A DNA stretch of 50,200 nt, taken from positions 1-50,200 of the forward strand of contig JAGPVX010000034.1 of the NCBI GenBank assembly GCA_018066805.1, in the 5' to 3' direction. The stretch's first letter is position 1; the number at the start of each line of letters is the position of its first letter. Source of the DNA: Paraperlucidibaca sp. (GTDB taxonomy: Bacteria > Pseudomonadota > Gammaproteobacteria > Pseudomonadales > Moraxellaceae). Both the position numbers and the translations under genes were made by a program. Shown here in pieces: positions 1 through 8,534 of the stretch. Below the pieces are notes generated by a model. The model saw only the letters and a program-made list of their open reading frames with translations. It made no database searches and was not told the origin of the DNA.

Positions 1-31
1 TTTCATTTCAGCATCGCAGCAACGGGAAGTA

Positions 32-61
32 ATTATAATCAACCTCACTCCCCACACCCAA
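32..61 (-). promoter_or_regulatory. Possible second rRNA promoter (P2-like)
   Basis: A second perfect TATAAT lies at 32-37 on the minus strand. A weak -35, TTGGGT (56-61), is 18 bp away. It sits about 90 bp downstream of the P1-like promoter, where rrn P2 promoters usually lie. The weak -35 makes this tentative. Confidence 0.35.
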
Positions 62-114
62 GTTACTGTTTTTACACAACTAATCTTGTTTCGCTACCGA
101 AGCAGCGCTGGTGT

Positions 115-149
115 GGGGCGCATTATAGGGATGCCTGAGAGCGTGTAAA
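115..149 (-). promoter_or_regulatory. Strong rRNA-type (rrn P1-like) promoter, reading left
   Basis: On the minus strand: -35 TTTACA (144-149), a 16-bp spacer, perfect -10 TATAAT (122-127), then a GC-rich discriminator GCGCCCC. An AT-rich, UP-element-like tract lies just upstream (about 150-180). A -10 box followed by GCGCC is the hallmark of stringently controlled rrn P1 promoters. Just downstream the transcript can fold a 5-bp hairpin with a UUCG loop (93-106). In Pseudomonas tyrZ is followed by an rRNA operon, so the 16S gene is probably just left of the window. No boxA element is visible before the window ends. The target is inferred. Confidence 0.7.
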
Positions 150-259
150 GTGCTTTTTGACATATTTGTTTCAACCGCTCAATTTCTCAGCAAAACCATG
201 CCATTTTGTACGAACCATGAGCGATTTAGCGACTTTGCTCATGCTCTCGACATTCACCA

Positions 260-1456
260 TTAGCGCAGCGTAACGCGCGCTATCGCCTTTTTACCGGCTT
301 GAATCACGCAACTATCGCCACGCTTCATTGAAAAACCGTCAATTGCTGGCTGGCCATCAATGTATACAGCCCTGCGCGTAACAACATCTTTTGCAGCCGC
401 CGAGTTACGAACTAAGCCGGCACGATTAAGAATCGCTACCAAATAGATTGGCTCATCGGACTCCATGACTACGTCTACATCCGGTACATCCGCAGGAATA
501 TCACCCATGCGCAGCACATTGCCTGCCGCTTGCGGTGCTGCCGCTGCTGCTTCGGCCGAATGAAAACGCGTGACAATCTCTTCAGCTAATAGCTTTTTCG
601 CCTCTTGCGGATTTTTGCCCGCAGCTACCTCTGCCTGCAAAGCCTCAACCTCTTCAATGCTGCGGAAACTTAGCAATTCATAATAGCGCCACAGCACGGT
701 ATCGGGGATAGAAAGCAGCTTTTGGTACATCTCACCCGGCGCATCGGAGACGCCAACGTAATTGCCCAAGGACTTTGACATCTTCTGCACGCCATCGAGA
801 CCCTCGAGAATAGGCACAGTGATACAGACTTGAGCAGCCTGGTCATAACGGCCTTGCAGCGTACGACCCATGAGTAGGTTGAATTTTTGATCGGTGCCGC
901 CTAGCTCGACATCAGCTTTTAGTTCAATTGAGTCATAGCCCTGCAATAGTGGGTAGAGGAACTCATGAATAGCTATCGGCTGCTGCGCCGCAAAGCGCTT
1001 AGTGAAGTCATCGCGCTCCATCATGCGAGTAACGGTGTACTGCGCTGCCAAGCCAATTAAGTCACTTGCCGACAACTTCGCCATCCACTCCGAGTTAAAC
1101 ACCACGCGCGTGCGTGCAGGGTCCAGAATTTTGAACACTTGCTCGGCATAGGTCTTAGCGTTTTGCGCGACCTGCTCCTCGGTTAATGGCTTGCGGGTGA
1201 TATTTTTGCCGGTAGGGTCGCCAATGCGGCCCGTAAAATCGCCGATCAAGAAAATGACTTCATGCCCAAGATCTTGAAATACCTTGAGCTTATTGATCAG
1301 TACTGTGTGGCCCAAGTGCAAATCTGGAGCAGTAGGATCAAAGCCCGCCTTTATACGTAGTGGCCGGCCTTCGCGGAGCTTGGCTAGCAAGTCGGCTTCA
1401 GGGATGATCTCTTCAGTGCCGCGCATGATGAGCGCGAGCTGTTGTTCGGGTGTCAT
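260..1456 (-). CDS. tyrS: Tyrosyl-tRNA synthetase
   Basis: Cytoplasmic enzyme that charges tRNA-Tyr with tyrosine. It is a class I synthetase: the HIGH-type signature HLGH is at residues 47-50 and a perfect KMSKS loop at 225-229. The C-terminal ~65 residues form an S4-type RNA-binding domain. At 398 aa it matches the shorter TyrRS branch (Pseudomonas TyrZ, about 400 aa) better than the longer E. coli TyrS. The start has only a weak Shine-Dalgarno sequence. It is divergent from anmK. No clear intrinsic terminator follows; the downstream flank runs into the rRNA-type promoter. The tyrS-anmK-erpA grouping matches Pseudomonas, where an M23 peptidase gene sits between tyrZ and anmK; that gene is absent here. 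Confidence 0.95.
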   Translation of the reverse strand: MTPEQQLALIMRGTEEIIPEADLLAKLREGRPLRIKAGFDPTAPDLHLGHTVLINKLKVFQDLGHEVIFLIGDFTGRIGDPTGKNITRKPLTEEQVAQNAKTYAEQVFKILDPARTRVVFNSEWMAKLSASDLIGLAAQYTVTRMMERDDFTKRFAAQQPIAIHEFLYPLLQGYDSIELKADVELGGTDQKFNLLMGRTLQGRYDQAAQVCITVPILEGLDGVQKMSKSLGNYVGVSDAPGEMYQKLLSIPDTVLWRYYELLSFRSIEEVEALQAEVAAGKNPQEAKKLLAEEIVTRFHSAEAAAAAPQAAGNVLRMGDIPADVPDVDVVMESDEPIYLVAILNRAGLVRNSAAAKDVVTRRAVYIDGQPAIDGFSMKRGDSCVIQAGKKAIARVTLR

Positions 1457-1578
1457 AGGCTTAAGCTTTTTGTCATGGCGGTCATAAAAACCAATGGTCA
1501 GAGTTTAGCACTCTGCTGCGCCGACGCCACGCTAAGCCTGCTAGAGTTCATTGCACCGTTTATTGTTTTGGAGGCGCC

Positions 1579-2685
1579 ATGTCTACGCTGTTTATTGGTC
1601 TAATGTCTGGCACCAGTGTCGACGCTCTAGATGCCGCACTAGTGGACTTCAGCAATGAACGTGTGCCGCGGCTTATTGGAGAGAAAAGCCATATCTGGCT
1701 AGCTGATGAGCGCCAAGAGTTGCTTGCATTAGCTGCAGGATGCGCAAATGAGATTGATCGCAGCGGGCGCGCTGGGCAATGGTGGTCAGAGCGAGCAGCC
1801 GCGCTGATTAATGAGCTGCTTGCAGAGCATCAGTTAAGTCCTAGCGATGTGCGCGCCATTGGCAGCCACGGTCAAACACTGCGCCACCGCCCCCACAGTG
1901 ACTACCCATACACGCTACAAATTGGCGACCCTTGCTTATTAGCGGAACTAAGCGGCATATCTGTGGTGGCACAATTTCGTCAGCGCGATATGGCGGCAGG
2001 CGGCCAAGGCGCACCTTTAGTGCCCGCGTTTCATCAAGCAATTTTTGCCCAAAGCGAGCGCTGCGTGGTGGCACTTAATTTAGGCGGCATTGCTAATATA
2101 AGTGTCATGCAGCCAGGTCGTGGCGTGCGCGGCTACGACACAGGGCCCGCCAGCATGCTGCTCGATGGCTGGTGTCAGCGTCATACCAGCAAGGCTTATG
2201 ACGAAGATGGGCGCTGGGCCGCTAGCGGCACCTGCCATCAGGGGCTACTTGATGCGCTACTAGCGATGCCCTACTTTTCGGCACCGGCGCCGAAAAGTAC
2301 AGGCCGCGAGAGCTTTGGCATGAGCTGGCTAGAGCGGCAGTTGGTACTAGTAGGCACAGACATCAAACCCGAAGATGTGCAAGCAACACTGCTCGCCCTA
2401 ACAGCGACGACAGTTGCGGATGCGATTTTGCGGGAAGCGCCAAGTGGCGAGCTCATTTTATGTGGTGGCGGCGCCAATAACACCGCGCTCTGCCAAGCCA
2501 TTGCGGCAAAACTTACACACTGGCAGTGCAAACGCAGCGAGGCTTATGGCTATCCGGCGCAAGCTATTGAGGCGATGGCTTTTGCGTGGTTGGCGATGCG
2601 CTTTACCCAAGGCTTAAGCGGCAATGTGCCCGAAGTAACCGGCGCACGAGGCGCTCGCGTGCTGGGCGGATACTTTCCAGCCTAG
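1579..2685 (+). CDS. anmK: Anhydro-N-acetylmuramic acid kinase
   Basis: Phosphorylates and opens the 1,6-anhydro ring of anhMurNAc released in peptidoglycan turnover, giving MurNAc-6-P for recycling in the cytosol. The N-terminal GLMSGTSVDALDAAL motif (residues 7-21) is the family's nucleotide-binding signature. NLGGIANISV and the GYDTGPASMLLDGW block follow in the usual order. The C-terminus carries LCGGGANN and a final GARGARVLGGYF segment. At 368 aa it has the usual length. A GGAGG ribosome binding site lies just before the ATG. It is divergent from tyrS and convergent with erpA; the stop codon lies within a stem-loop shared by the two gene ends. Confidence 0.95.
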   Translation: MSTLFIGLMSGTSVDALDAALVDFSNERVPRLIGEKSHIWLADERQELLALAAGCANEIDRSGRAGQWWSERAAALINELLAEHQLSPSDVRAIGSHGQTLRHRPHSDYPYTLQIGDPCLLAELSGISVVAQFRQRDMAAGGQGAPLVPAFHQAIFAQSERCVVALNLGGIANISVMQPGRGVRGYDTGPASMLLDGWCQRHTSKAYDEDGRWAASGTCHQGLLDALLAMPYFSAPAPKSTGRESFGMSWLERQLVLVGTDIKPEDVQATLLALTATTVADAILREAPSGELILCGGGANNTALCQAIAAKLTHWQCKRSEAYGYPAQAIEAMAFAWLAMRFTQGLSGNVPEVTGARGARVLGGYFPA

Positions 2686-2701
2686 ACAGACACTAGGCTG
2701 G
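2677..2701. terminator. Stem-loop between convergent anmK and erpA
   Basis: A perfect 9-bp inverted repeat, CCAGCCTAG / CTAGGCTGG, with a 7-nt loop lies across the anmK stop codon and ends 8 bp before the end of erpA. Neither strand has a clear T-run, so it is at best a weak bidirectional terminator or an mRNA 3'-end protector. Confidence 0.4.
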
Positions 2702-2709
2702 AGCTATCG

Positions 2710-3051
2710 CTAGATTGAAAACGACGAGCCGCAACCGCAAGTCGATTGCGCGTTGGGATTGTGGATGACAAATTGCGAGCCATTCAAGCCCTCGACATAG
2801 TCAACTTCAGACCCCACGAGATATTGATAACTCATAGGATCGACGAGCATCTCGACATCACCATTGGCAAAGCTGGAGTCGCCGTCTTTTACTTCGTCAT
2901 CGAAAGTGAAGCCGTAAGAGAAGCCCGCGCAGCCACCGCCCGTGATATAGACGCGAAGTCGCAACGCTGGGTTATTTTCGCCCTCGCGTAATTTACGTAC
3001 CTTGTCCGCTGCTTTGTCAGAAAGCGCTAAAGCGGCAGTTTGTTCACTCAT
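2710..3051 (-). CDS. erpA: Iron-sulfur cluster insertion protein ErpA
   Basis: A-type carrier that delivers Fe-S clusters to apo-proteins, including IspG and IspH in E. coli. The three conserved cluster-binding cysteines are present: one in [11 protein letters not shown] and two in the C-terminal [10 protein letters not shown]. The [16 protein letters not shown] block is typical of gammaproteobacterial ErpA. I chose the ATG at 3051 (MSEQTAAL, 113 aa) because an AGGTGA Shine-Dalgarno sequence precedes it; an in-frame GTG three codons upstream would overlap that site. It is the last gene of the argC-DUF6776-bactofilin-erpA run and the most highly conserved of the group after argC. Confidence 0.93.
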   Translation of the reverse strand: MSEQTAALALSDKAADKVRKLREGENNPALRLRVYITGGGCAGFSYGFTFDDEVKDGDSSFANGDVEMLVDPMSYQYLVGSEVDYVEGLNGSQFVIHNPNAQSTCGCGSSFSI

Positions 3052-3096
3052 GACTTTCACCTAGATAGTGCAAAAAAGCCTGTTGCAGGCTGCGCA

Positions 3097-3537
3097 TTAT
3101 ACTGCGCGAACATTTGTCACTGGGCGAGCCTGCTCTGCATCAGCTTTTGACTCAGCCTTAGATGATGCATTTTTCGGAGAGGACTGCTCAGCAGATAGCA
3201 CGCAAAGGCGACCAACCACCTCTGCACCCAATTGCATTTCCATATTCTGATACGTGACTACGCCATGAACACGGGCGCCTTTGGCCAATTCAAGATGGCC
3301 CGAGCAAGTAATATTGCCATGTACCGTACCGCTAATAATGGCATTAGGCACGTCGATGTCGCCTGCGACATGGCCATGAACCATTAAGCAACCTTCTTTA
3401 GAGTTGATATTGCCCTCTATACGCCCTTCAACATGAAGGCCGCCAACAAAGCTAATATTTCCTTGGATGGTTGATTGGCTGCTAATAAAGCTATGGTCTT
3501 TATAGGCAGCTGGATCATTTTTACTCTTCTTAAACAT
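3097..3537 (-). CDS. Bactofilin family cytoskeletal protein
   Basis: A 146-aa polymer-forming (DUF583-type) protein. The central ~100 residues are glycine-punctuated beta-helix repeats (GNISFVGGLHVEGRIEGNI, GHVAGDIDVPNAIISGTVHGNI), which stack into the bactofilin beta-solenoid. Short polar tails flank the core. Bactofilins assemble filaments at the inner membrane and help organise cell shape or envelope synthesis. The client is unknown here. It lies 10 bp downstream of a single-pass coiled-coil protein, a plausible membrane partner. The N-terminal MFKKSKND segment is basic and could be membrane-proximal. A weak GTGAG ribosome binding site precedes the ATG. Confidence 0.85.
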   Translation of the reverse strand: MFKKSKNDPAAYKDHSFISSQSTIQGNISFVGGLHVEGRIEGNINSKEGCLMVHGHVAGDIDVPNAIISGTVHGNITCSGHLELAKGARVHGVVTYQNMEMQLGAEVVGRLCVLSAEQSSPKNASSKAESKADAEQARPVTNVRAV

Positions 3538-3547
3538 AGCTCACACC

Positions 3548-4234
3548 TTAACGAGTCTTAATTTCCCATTTGTAGCGCCGATCTAAACTGTTGGCGCCAC
3601 TGCGAACTTGTACGTCTACACGCTCCGGACTGAAGCCATCGGGTAGACGCCATTCGCCACTAAATTGCTGGTAATAACGCAATGTAAATCGCGGCTGATC
3701 GACAGGCAGCTCAATTTGACGGCTGCCGCCACTGACTTTCACCTTAACACGCCCTTCAGTCGCATTGCCGGATGCGTTGCTACGCACAATCAATAATCGG
3801 TAGCGCACGACCTTCGGATCTTTGGTCGGCAGCAACTCAAACAGCTCGATGGCCAGCGGCACATTGGCAGCTTTCTGCGATGTCATGCGCTTATAAAACG
3901 TGACGCGACTCTCCAGCGCTGACATGCCCGCCAGCAACTCTTGGTTATCTTCCTGCAAGCGTTGCGAAGCGGCATCGATAATATCGTACTCTTTGGCCTT
4001 TACAGCGACGCGCTCACGCTCATTAGACAAGCGCTTCTCGTAACTGTCGCGCAGCTTCTGCAAACTGCTCTCATGATCGGCGCCTAGTGATTGATTCACT
4101 AACTGGCTGGCAAAAAAACCAACGGCCGCCGCAACTATAGCAATAGTGAGCATACCCCAAGCACTAGTGAAAAAAGCAATGACTGGCCCGCGTACTGTTG
4201 GCATATAACGCCTGATGGCATCTCGCTTAGCCAT
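3548..4234 (-). CDS. DUF6776-type single-pass membrane coiled-coil protein
   Basis: A 228-aa protein of unknown function. A short basic N-terminus leads to one transmembrane helix (about residues 22-45, AWGMLTIAIVAAAVGFFAS). A coiled coil follows (about 55-115), rich in heptad-like E/K/L/R patterns. The C-terminal half is probably a beta-rich periplasmic domain. It is likely inner-membrane anchored with the C-terminus outside. The family name is from memory of argC-neighbouring genes in Pseudomonas-like genomes. Its ATG overlaps the argC stop by one base (TGATG), so translation is probably coupled. The bactofilin gene follows after 10 bp, suggesting a joint envelope role; this is inference. 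Confidence 0.7.
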   Translation of the reverse strand: MAKRDAIRRYMPTVRGPVIAFFTSAWGMLTIAIVAAAVGFFASQLVNQSLGADHESSLQKLRDSYEKRLSNERERVAVKAKEYDIIDAASQRLQEDNQELLAGMSALESRVTFYKRMTSQKAANVPLAIELFELLPTKDPKVVRYRLLIVRSNASGNATEGRVKVKVSGGSRQIELPVDQPRFTLRYYQQFSGEWRLPDGFSPERVDVQVRSGANSLDRRYKWEIKTR

Positions 4235-5265
4235 CAGGGTAACAAGCCAATGTGCGCTAGGCCCATACGTTCATCAAAGCCAAACATCAGGTTCATGTTT
4301 TGTACGGCTTGGCCGGCGGCACCTTTAACTAGGTTGTCGATGACCGAAAGTATGACGACGGTGTCGCCACCTTGAGGCTGATAGACCGCCAAACGGCAAG
4401 TATTGGCGCCACGAACGCTACGAGTTTCTGGCAGGCTGCCGGCTGGCATGACATCGACAAAAGGCTCATCTGCATAGGCCGCCTCAAACAGTGCCTGCAA
4501 GTCGTCCACAGGCTTGATCAAGCGCGCATAAAGCGTAGAGTGAATGCCACGAATCATTGGTAATAAATGTGGCACAAACGTCAAGCCAACCGGAGCACCA
4601 TGTGCTAGCGCCAAGCCTTGCTTAATTTCGGGCAAGTGGCGGTGACCAGCAACGCCATAAGCCTTGAAGCTCTCGCCGGCCTCGGCCATCAGCGTGCCAA
4701 TCTCAGCTTTACGGCCAGCGCCGGAAGCACCCGACTTCACATCGGCCACGAGCGCATCTGTAGCAATGACACCAGCATTGATCAAAGGCAGAAAACCAAG
4801 TTGCACTGACGTTGGGTAGCAGCCAGGGTTCGCAACCAGGCGCGCACCTTTAATGGCCTCGCGATTGACTTCAGGCAGACCGTAGACGGCCTCGGTGAGC
4901 AGGTGTGGGCAGCTGTGCTCCATGCCATACCATTTCGCCCATTCCACAGGGTCTTTAATGCGAAAGTCGGCGGCCAAGTCGATGACACGCACGCCGGCGG
5001 CCAGCAACTCGGGCACTTGCTTCATGGCAATGCCATTGGGCGTGGCAAAAAAGACTACGTCGCATGTCGACAAAACAGCAGTGGATGGTTCCGAGAAAGC
5101 GATGTCGACATAGCCGCGTAGGTTCGGATAAAGCGCCGATACAGCCTGACCCGCCTCGCCACGCGACGTAATCGCCGTCAGCTCAACTTCAGGATGCAGC
5201 GCTAATAAGCGCAGTAATTCAACACCGGTATAACCCGTGCCACCTACAATTCCGACCTTTATCAC
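4234..5265 (-). CDS. argC: N-acetyl-gamma-glutamyl-phosphate reductase
   Basis: Third step of arginine synthesis: NADPH-dependent reduction of N-acetylglutamyl-phosphate to the semialdehyde. It shows the Rossmann nucleotide motif [18 protein letters not shown] at the N-terminus. The catalytic cysteine is in [13 protein letters not shown], and the C-terminal [12 protein letters not shown] block is typical. I chose the GTG at 5265, giving 343 aa. It has a strong GAGGAG ribosome binding site 5 nt upstream and matches the family length; the upstream ATG at 5340 would add 25 residues not seen in the family. It is the first gene of the minus operon, and carAB at the other end of the window supplies carbamoyl phosphate to the same pathway. 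Confidence 0.94.
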   Translation of the reverse strand: MIKVGIVGGTGYTGVELLRLLALHPEVELTAITSRGEAGQAVSALYPNLRGYVDIAFSEPSTAVLSTCDVVFFATPNGIAMKQVPELLAAGVRVIDLAADFRIKDPVEWAKWYGMEHSCPHLLTEAVYGLPEVNREAIKGARLVANPGCYPTSVQLGFLPLINAGVIATDALVADVKSGASGAGRKAEIGTLMAEAGESFKAYGVAGHRHLPEIKQGLALAHGAPVGLTFVPHLLPMIRGIHSTLYARLIKPVDDLQALFEAAYADEPFVDVMPAGSLPETRSVRGANTCRLAVYQPQGGDTVVILSVIDNLVKGAAGQAVQNMNLMFGFDERMGLAHIGLLP

Positions 5266-5419
5266 GACTGCTCCTCGCTTGCTGGCTTGAAAAACTTCAG
5301 ACAGGCCAAGGATTATCGGGAAACCACGGCCATAGGGCAAACGTTCCTAGTGTTTTTTCTTGCCAACTAGCCTAGCGCCGCCATTATTGGCAGACTGCGG
5401 GCCTTGCTAGGAGACGTTC

Positions 5420-5842
5420 ATGCTGTGGATTAAAGCCTTTCATATCATCGCTGTGGTGTGCTGGTTTGCTGGCCTATTTTATTTGCCGCGACTATTTGTC
5501 TATCACAGCGAAAGTCAGGATGAGATCAGCCATGATCGTTTCGTCATCATGGCGCGGCGTCTATACAACGGCATTATGATGCCCTCGATGATTGCCAGCG
5601 TCGTGCTCGGCCTCTGGCTATTGGTGTTGGTATGGCCGGCATATGGCCATCAAGCTTGGCTGCACGCAAAGCTTGCGTTGGTGCTCCTGCTCTTGGCCTA
5701 TCACTTCTATTGCAACCACTTGCGCATTGCTTTGGCGGAGCGGCGTAGCCAGCACAGCAGTCGCTATTTTCGTATTTTCAATGAATTGCCGGTGCTGGCC
5801 TTGGTCATCATTGTGATCTTGGTGGTGGTGAAACCCATATGA
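5420..5842 (+). CDS. hemJ: HemJ-type protoporphyrinogen IX oxidase
   Basis: A 140-aa inner-membrane protein with four predicted transmembrane helices. HemJ oxidises protoporphyrinogen IX to protoporphyrin IX, the penultimate haem step, and replaces HemG/HemY in many proteobacteria. The N-terminal LWIKAFHIIAVVCWFAGLFY is the HemJ (UPF0093) signature. His8 sits where the essential N-terminal His of the family lies, and a conserved lysine is near the C-terminus (VVVKPI). A TAGGAGA ribosome binding site precedes the ATG. Its last four bases overlap the start of thiDE (ATGA). With hemL two genes downstream, this ties the operon to tetrapyrrole synthesis. Confidence 0.85.
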   Translation: MLWIKAFHIIAVVCWFAGLFYLPRLFVYHSESQDEISHDRFVIMARRLYNGIMMPSMIASVVLGLWLLVLVWPAYGHQAWLHAKLALVLLLLAYHFYCNHLRIALAERRSQHSSRYFRIFNELPVLALVIIVILVVVKPI

Positions 5843-7245
5843 ATTCCATGCGCCCAGTGACTTTATGCTTTTCTGGCCTAGACCCTTCCGGCGGCGCCGG
5901 CCTGCAAGCAGACATTGAAGCGATTGCTGGCCTTGGTGGTCATGCGGCCGTGGTGTGCACCGCACTCACTGTGCAGGACAGCCAAAGCGTTTATGACTTC
6001 TCATTGGTCGATACTAAGCTACTCATTGCTCAAGCTGAAGCGGTGCTGGCTGACCTGAATGTGGTGTCGGTAAAAATTGGCATGCTGGGCTCGCGAGCTG
6101 TGGTTGAGGCTATTTTCGCGCTTCTGACCAAGCATCCGCACATTCCGGTGGTGCTCGACCCTGTGCTCTCAGCCAACGCCGGCGGCAACTTAGCGCACGA
6201 TGATTTACGCGCCGCATTGGTCGCCGTGCTGCCACAAACAGCGGTGATCACGCCGAATACATTGGAGCTACGCCGCCTCGCTGCCTGCGAAGATGATGCC
6301 GAGGCGATCCGTGTATTAAGCCAAGCTGGCGCATCGGCTATTTGGGTAACTGGCGGTCACGAGCCCGGCAATCAGCTAGTCAATCGACTTTATATAGATG
6401 GTGAGCTGACACTAGAGACATCACAAGCTCGGCTCGATGGTGAGTTTCACGGCTCGGGCTGCACACTGGCGGCAACATTAAGTGCGGCGATGGCACGCGG
6501 GCTTTCTGTGCGCGACGCCGCACCATTGACCGAAAGCTTTGTGCGCCAAGCTCTGCTGCACGCCGACCGGCCTCGCGATACTGGCCAATTCATTCCAAAC
6601 CGCTTGGCTGCTCTAACGCAAAAACCTATGCGCATTCACGGCATCTATGCCATTACCGATGCCAGCCTTGGCGATGAGCTGCTGACGAAGGCGCGTTTAG
6701 CGCTGATCGGCGGCGTTCGTGTGCTGCAATATCGCGATAAAAGCTCAAATCAGGCTAAGCGCTTGCTGGAAGCCTCGGCGTTAGCCGCGCTGTGCCGCGA
6801 ATTCGGCGCTGTGTTTATCGTCAACGATGACATTGCGCTAGCTCAAGCTGCTGCTGCCGACGGTGTCCATCTTGGCCAAAGCGATGGCCAAGTGGCGCAT
6901 GCGCGTGCTGTATTGGGGCGAGCCGCCATTATCGGCGTTACTTGCCACAATGATTTAAGCCTTGCCCGAAATGCTGTCGCCGCCGGCGCAGACTATCTTG
7001 CGTTTGGCGCCATGTTCGCATCACCCACGAAGCCTCAGGCGCAACTTTGCAGCCTCGATATTTTACGCGCCGCACGCGCAGAATTTTCCCTGCCGCTGGT
7101 AGCGATTGGCGGCATTAGCGTCGATACTATCGCGCCTATCCGCAATGCTGGCGCCGATGCCATCGCAGTTATTAGCGAACTCTGGCGCAGCGATGACACC
7201 ATCACGCGCAGCCAGCGCCTGACCCAGGAGATTTACACCCAATGA
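5839..7245 (+). CDS. thiDE: Bifunctional HMP(-P) kinase / thiamine-phosphate synthase (ThiD-ThiE fusion)
   Basis: A 468-aa fusion of two thiamine enzymes. Residues 1 to ~262 are ThiD, which phosphorylates HMP and [20 protein letters not shown] at the N-terminus, [11 protein letters not shown], and the GSGCT anion-hole motif with Cys208. Residues ~268-468 are ThiE, which joins HMP-PP to thiazole phosphate: [42 protein letters not shown] and the VAIGGIS phosphate-binding loop. Both halves look intact. Fusing consecutive steps would let HMP-PP pass directly; ThiD-ThiE fusions are known elsewhere. Both ends overlap neighbours by ATGA (hemJ before, hemL after), so translation is probably coupled. 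No TPP riboswitch is visible upstream of hemJ. Confidence 0.94.
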   Translation: MNSMRPVTLCFSGLDPSGGAGLQADIEAIAGLGGHAAVVCTALTVQDSQSVYDFSLVDTKLLIAQAEAVLADLNVVSVKIGMLGSRAVVEAIFALLTKHPHIPVVLDPVLSANAGGNLAHDDLRAALVAVLPQTAVITPNTLELRRLAACEDDAEAIRVLSQAGASAIWVTGGHEPGNQLVNRLYIDGELTLETSQARLDGEFHGSGCTLAATLSAAMARGLSVRDAAPLTESFVRQALLHADRPRDTGQFIPNRLAALTQKPMRIHGIYAITDASLGDELLTKARLALIGGVRVLQYRDKSSNQAKRLLEASALAALCREFGAVFIVNDDIALAQAAAADGVHLGQSDGQVAHARAVLGRAAIIGVTCHNDLSLARNAVAAGADYLAFGAMFASPTKPQAQLCSLDILRAARAEFSLPLVAIGGISVDTIAPIRNAGADAIAVISELWRSDDTITRSQRLTQEIYTQ

Positions 7246-8531
7246 GCAGCAATCGATCCGAAGCGCTTTTTGCCGCCGCCTGCAAACACATTCCCGGTGG
7301 CGTGAATTCGCCCGTGCGCGCTTTTCGTGGCGTCGGCGGTAACCCGATATTTTTCTCGCGCGCTCAAGGTGCCTACCTTTTTGACGCCGATGACAATTGC
7401 TATATCGACTATATCTGCTCATGGGGTCCAGCGATTTTGGGTCATGCTCATCCCGATGTGATTCGCGAAGTTCAAGAAGCGGCAACACTAGGTTTATCGT
7501 TTGGCGCGCCAACGGAAGTTGAAGTGGAAATGGCGGACATCGTCTGTGAACTCATGCCATCGATGGATTTAGTGCGCATGGTCAGCTCTGGCACCGAGGC
7601 CACCATGAGCGCCATTCGCCTAGCGCGCGGCTTTACCGGCCGCGATGTCTTGGTGAAATTTGAAGGCTGCTATCACGGCCACTCCGACTCGCTGCTGGTG
7701 AAGGCCGGCTCAGGCGCACTAACTTTAGGCGTGCCAAGCTCTGCCGGCGTGCCCGCCAGCATTGCGCAACACACCATTACTCTGCCCTACAACGACCTCG
7801 ATGCCGTGCGTGATTATTTCCGCGAGCATGGCGACAAGGTTGCCTGCATCATCGTTGAGCCTGTCGCCGGCAATATGAATTTGATTCCGCCGCGTCCTGG
7901 CTTCTTGCAAGGCCTACGCGAAGTCTGCGATCAATCCGGCAGCGTGCTTATTTTTGATGAAGTGATGACTGGTTTCCGCGTTGCTCTCGGCGGTGCGCAA
8001 GCGCTTTATGGCGTTAAACCCGACATCACCACGCTAGGTAAAATCATTGGTGGAGGCATGCCGGTAGGCGCATTTGGTGGCCGCCGCGACATCATGGAAT
8101 GTATCGCGCCATTGGGCCCGGTTTATCAAGCTGGCACGCTCTCGGGCAACCCGATAGCCATGCGTGCGGGCTTGAAAACGCTGTCGCTCATTCGCCAGCC
8201 CGGCTTTCATGAGCAACTAAGCGCGCGCACGAAAGCGCTTTGCGAAGGTCTCGAGGCTGCAGGTCGTAAGGCTGGCGTGCCTATCAGCACGCATCATATT
8301 GGCGGCATGTTTGGCTTCTTCTTCAGCGAAACGCCGGCGTGGTCATTTGCCGAGGCAACGCAGGGTGACACCGAGTATTTCAAGACATTCTTCCACGCCA
8401 TGTTGGCTGAGGGCGTGTATTTGGCACCGTCGGCTTTCGAGGCGGGTTTTGTCTCTATCGCACACACCGAGTCTGACATTAGCAATACCATCGCCGCAGC
8501 TGAACGCGCGCTGATGGCGACTCGTCGCTAA
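7242..8531 (+). CDS. hemL: Glutamate-1-semialdehyde 2,1-aminomutase
   Basis: PLP enzyme converting glutamate-1-semialdehyde to 5-aminolevulinate, completing the C5 route into haem. It shows [17 protein letters not shown] near the N-terminus, [16 protein letters not shown] for cofactor phosphate binding, FDEVMTGFR with the PLP-nitrogen Asp, and the Schiff-base Lys267 in [18 protein letters not shown]. At 429 aa it has the expected length. The start overlaps the thiDE stop (ATGA). Thiamine and hemL genes are also close neighbours in Pseudomonas. Confidence 0.96.
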   Translation: MSSNRSEALFAAACKHIPGGVNSPVRAFRGVGGNPIFFSRAQGAYLFDADDNCYIDYICSWGPAILGHAHPDVIREVQEAATLGLSFGAPTEVEVEMADIVCELMPSMDLVRMVSSGTEATMSAIRLARGFTGRDVLVKFEGCYHGHSDSLLVKAGSGALTLGVPSSAGVPASIAQHTITLPYNDLDAVRDYFREHGDKVACIIVEPVAGNMNLIPPRPGFLQGLREVCDQSGSVLIFDEVMTGFRVALGGAQALYGVKPDITTLGKIIGGGMPVGAFGGRRDIMECIAPLGPVYQAGTLSGNPIAMRAGLKTLSLIRQPGFHEQLSARTKALCEGLEAAGRKAGVPISTHHIGGMFGFFFSETPAWSFAEATQGDTEYFKTFFHAMLAEGVYLAPSAFEAGFVSIAHTESDISNTIAAAERALMATRR

Positions 8532-8534
8532 GTC

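Noticed and set aside
200-259. CATGAGC...GCTCATG inverted repeat after tyrS as a terminator
   Set aside because: The loop is about 14 nt and there is no T-run on the minus strand; not a credible intrinsic terminator.
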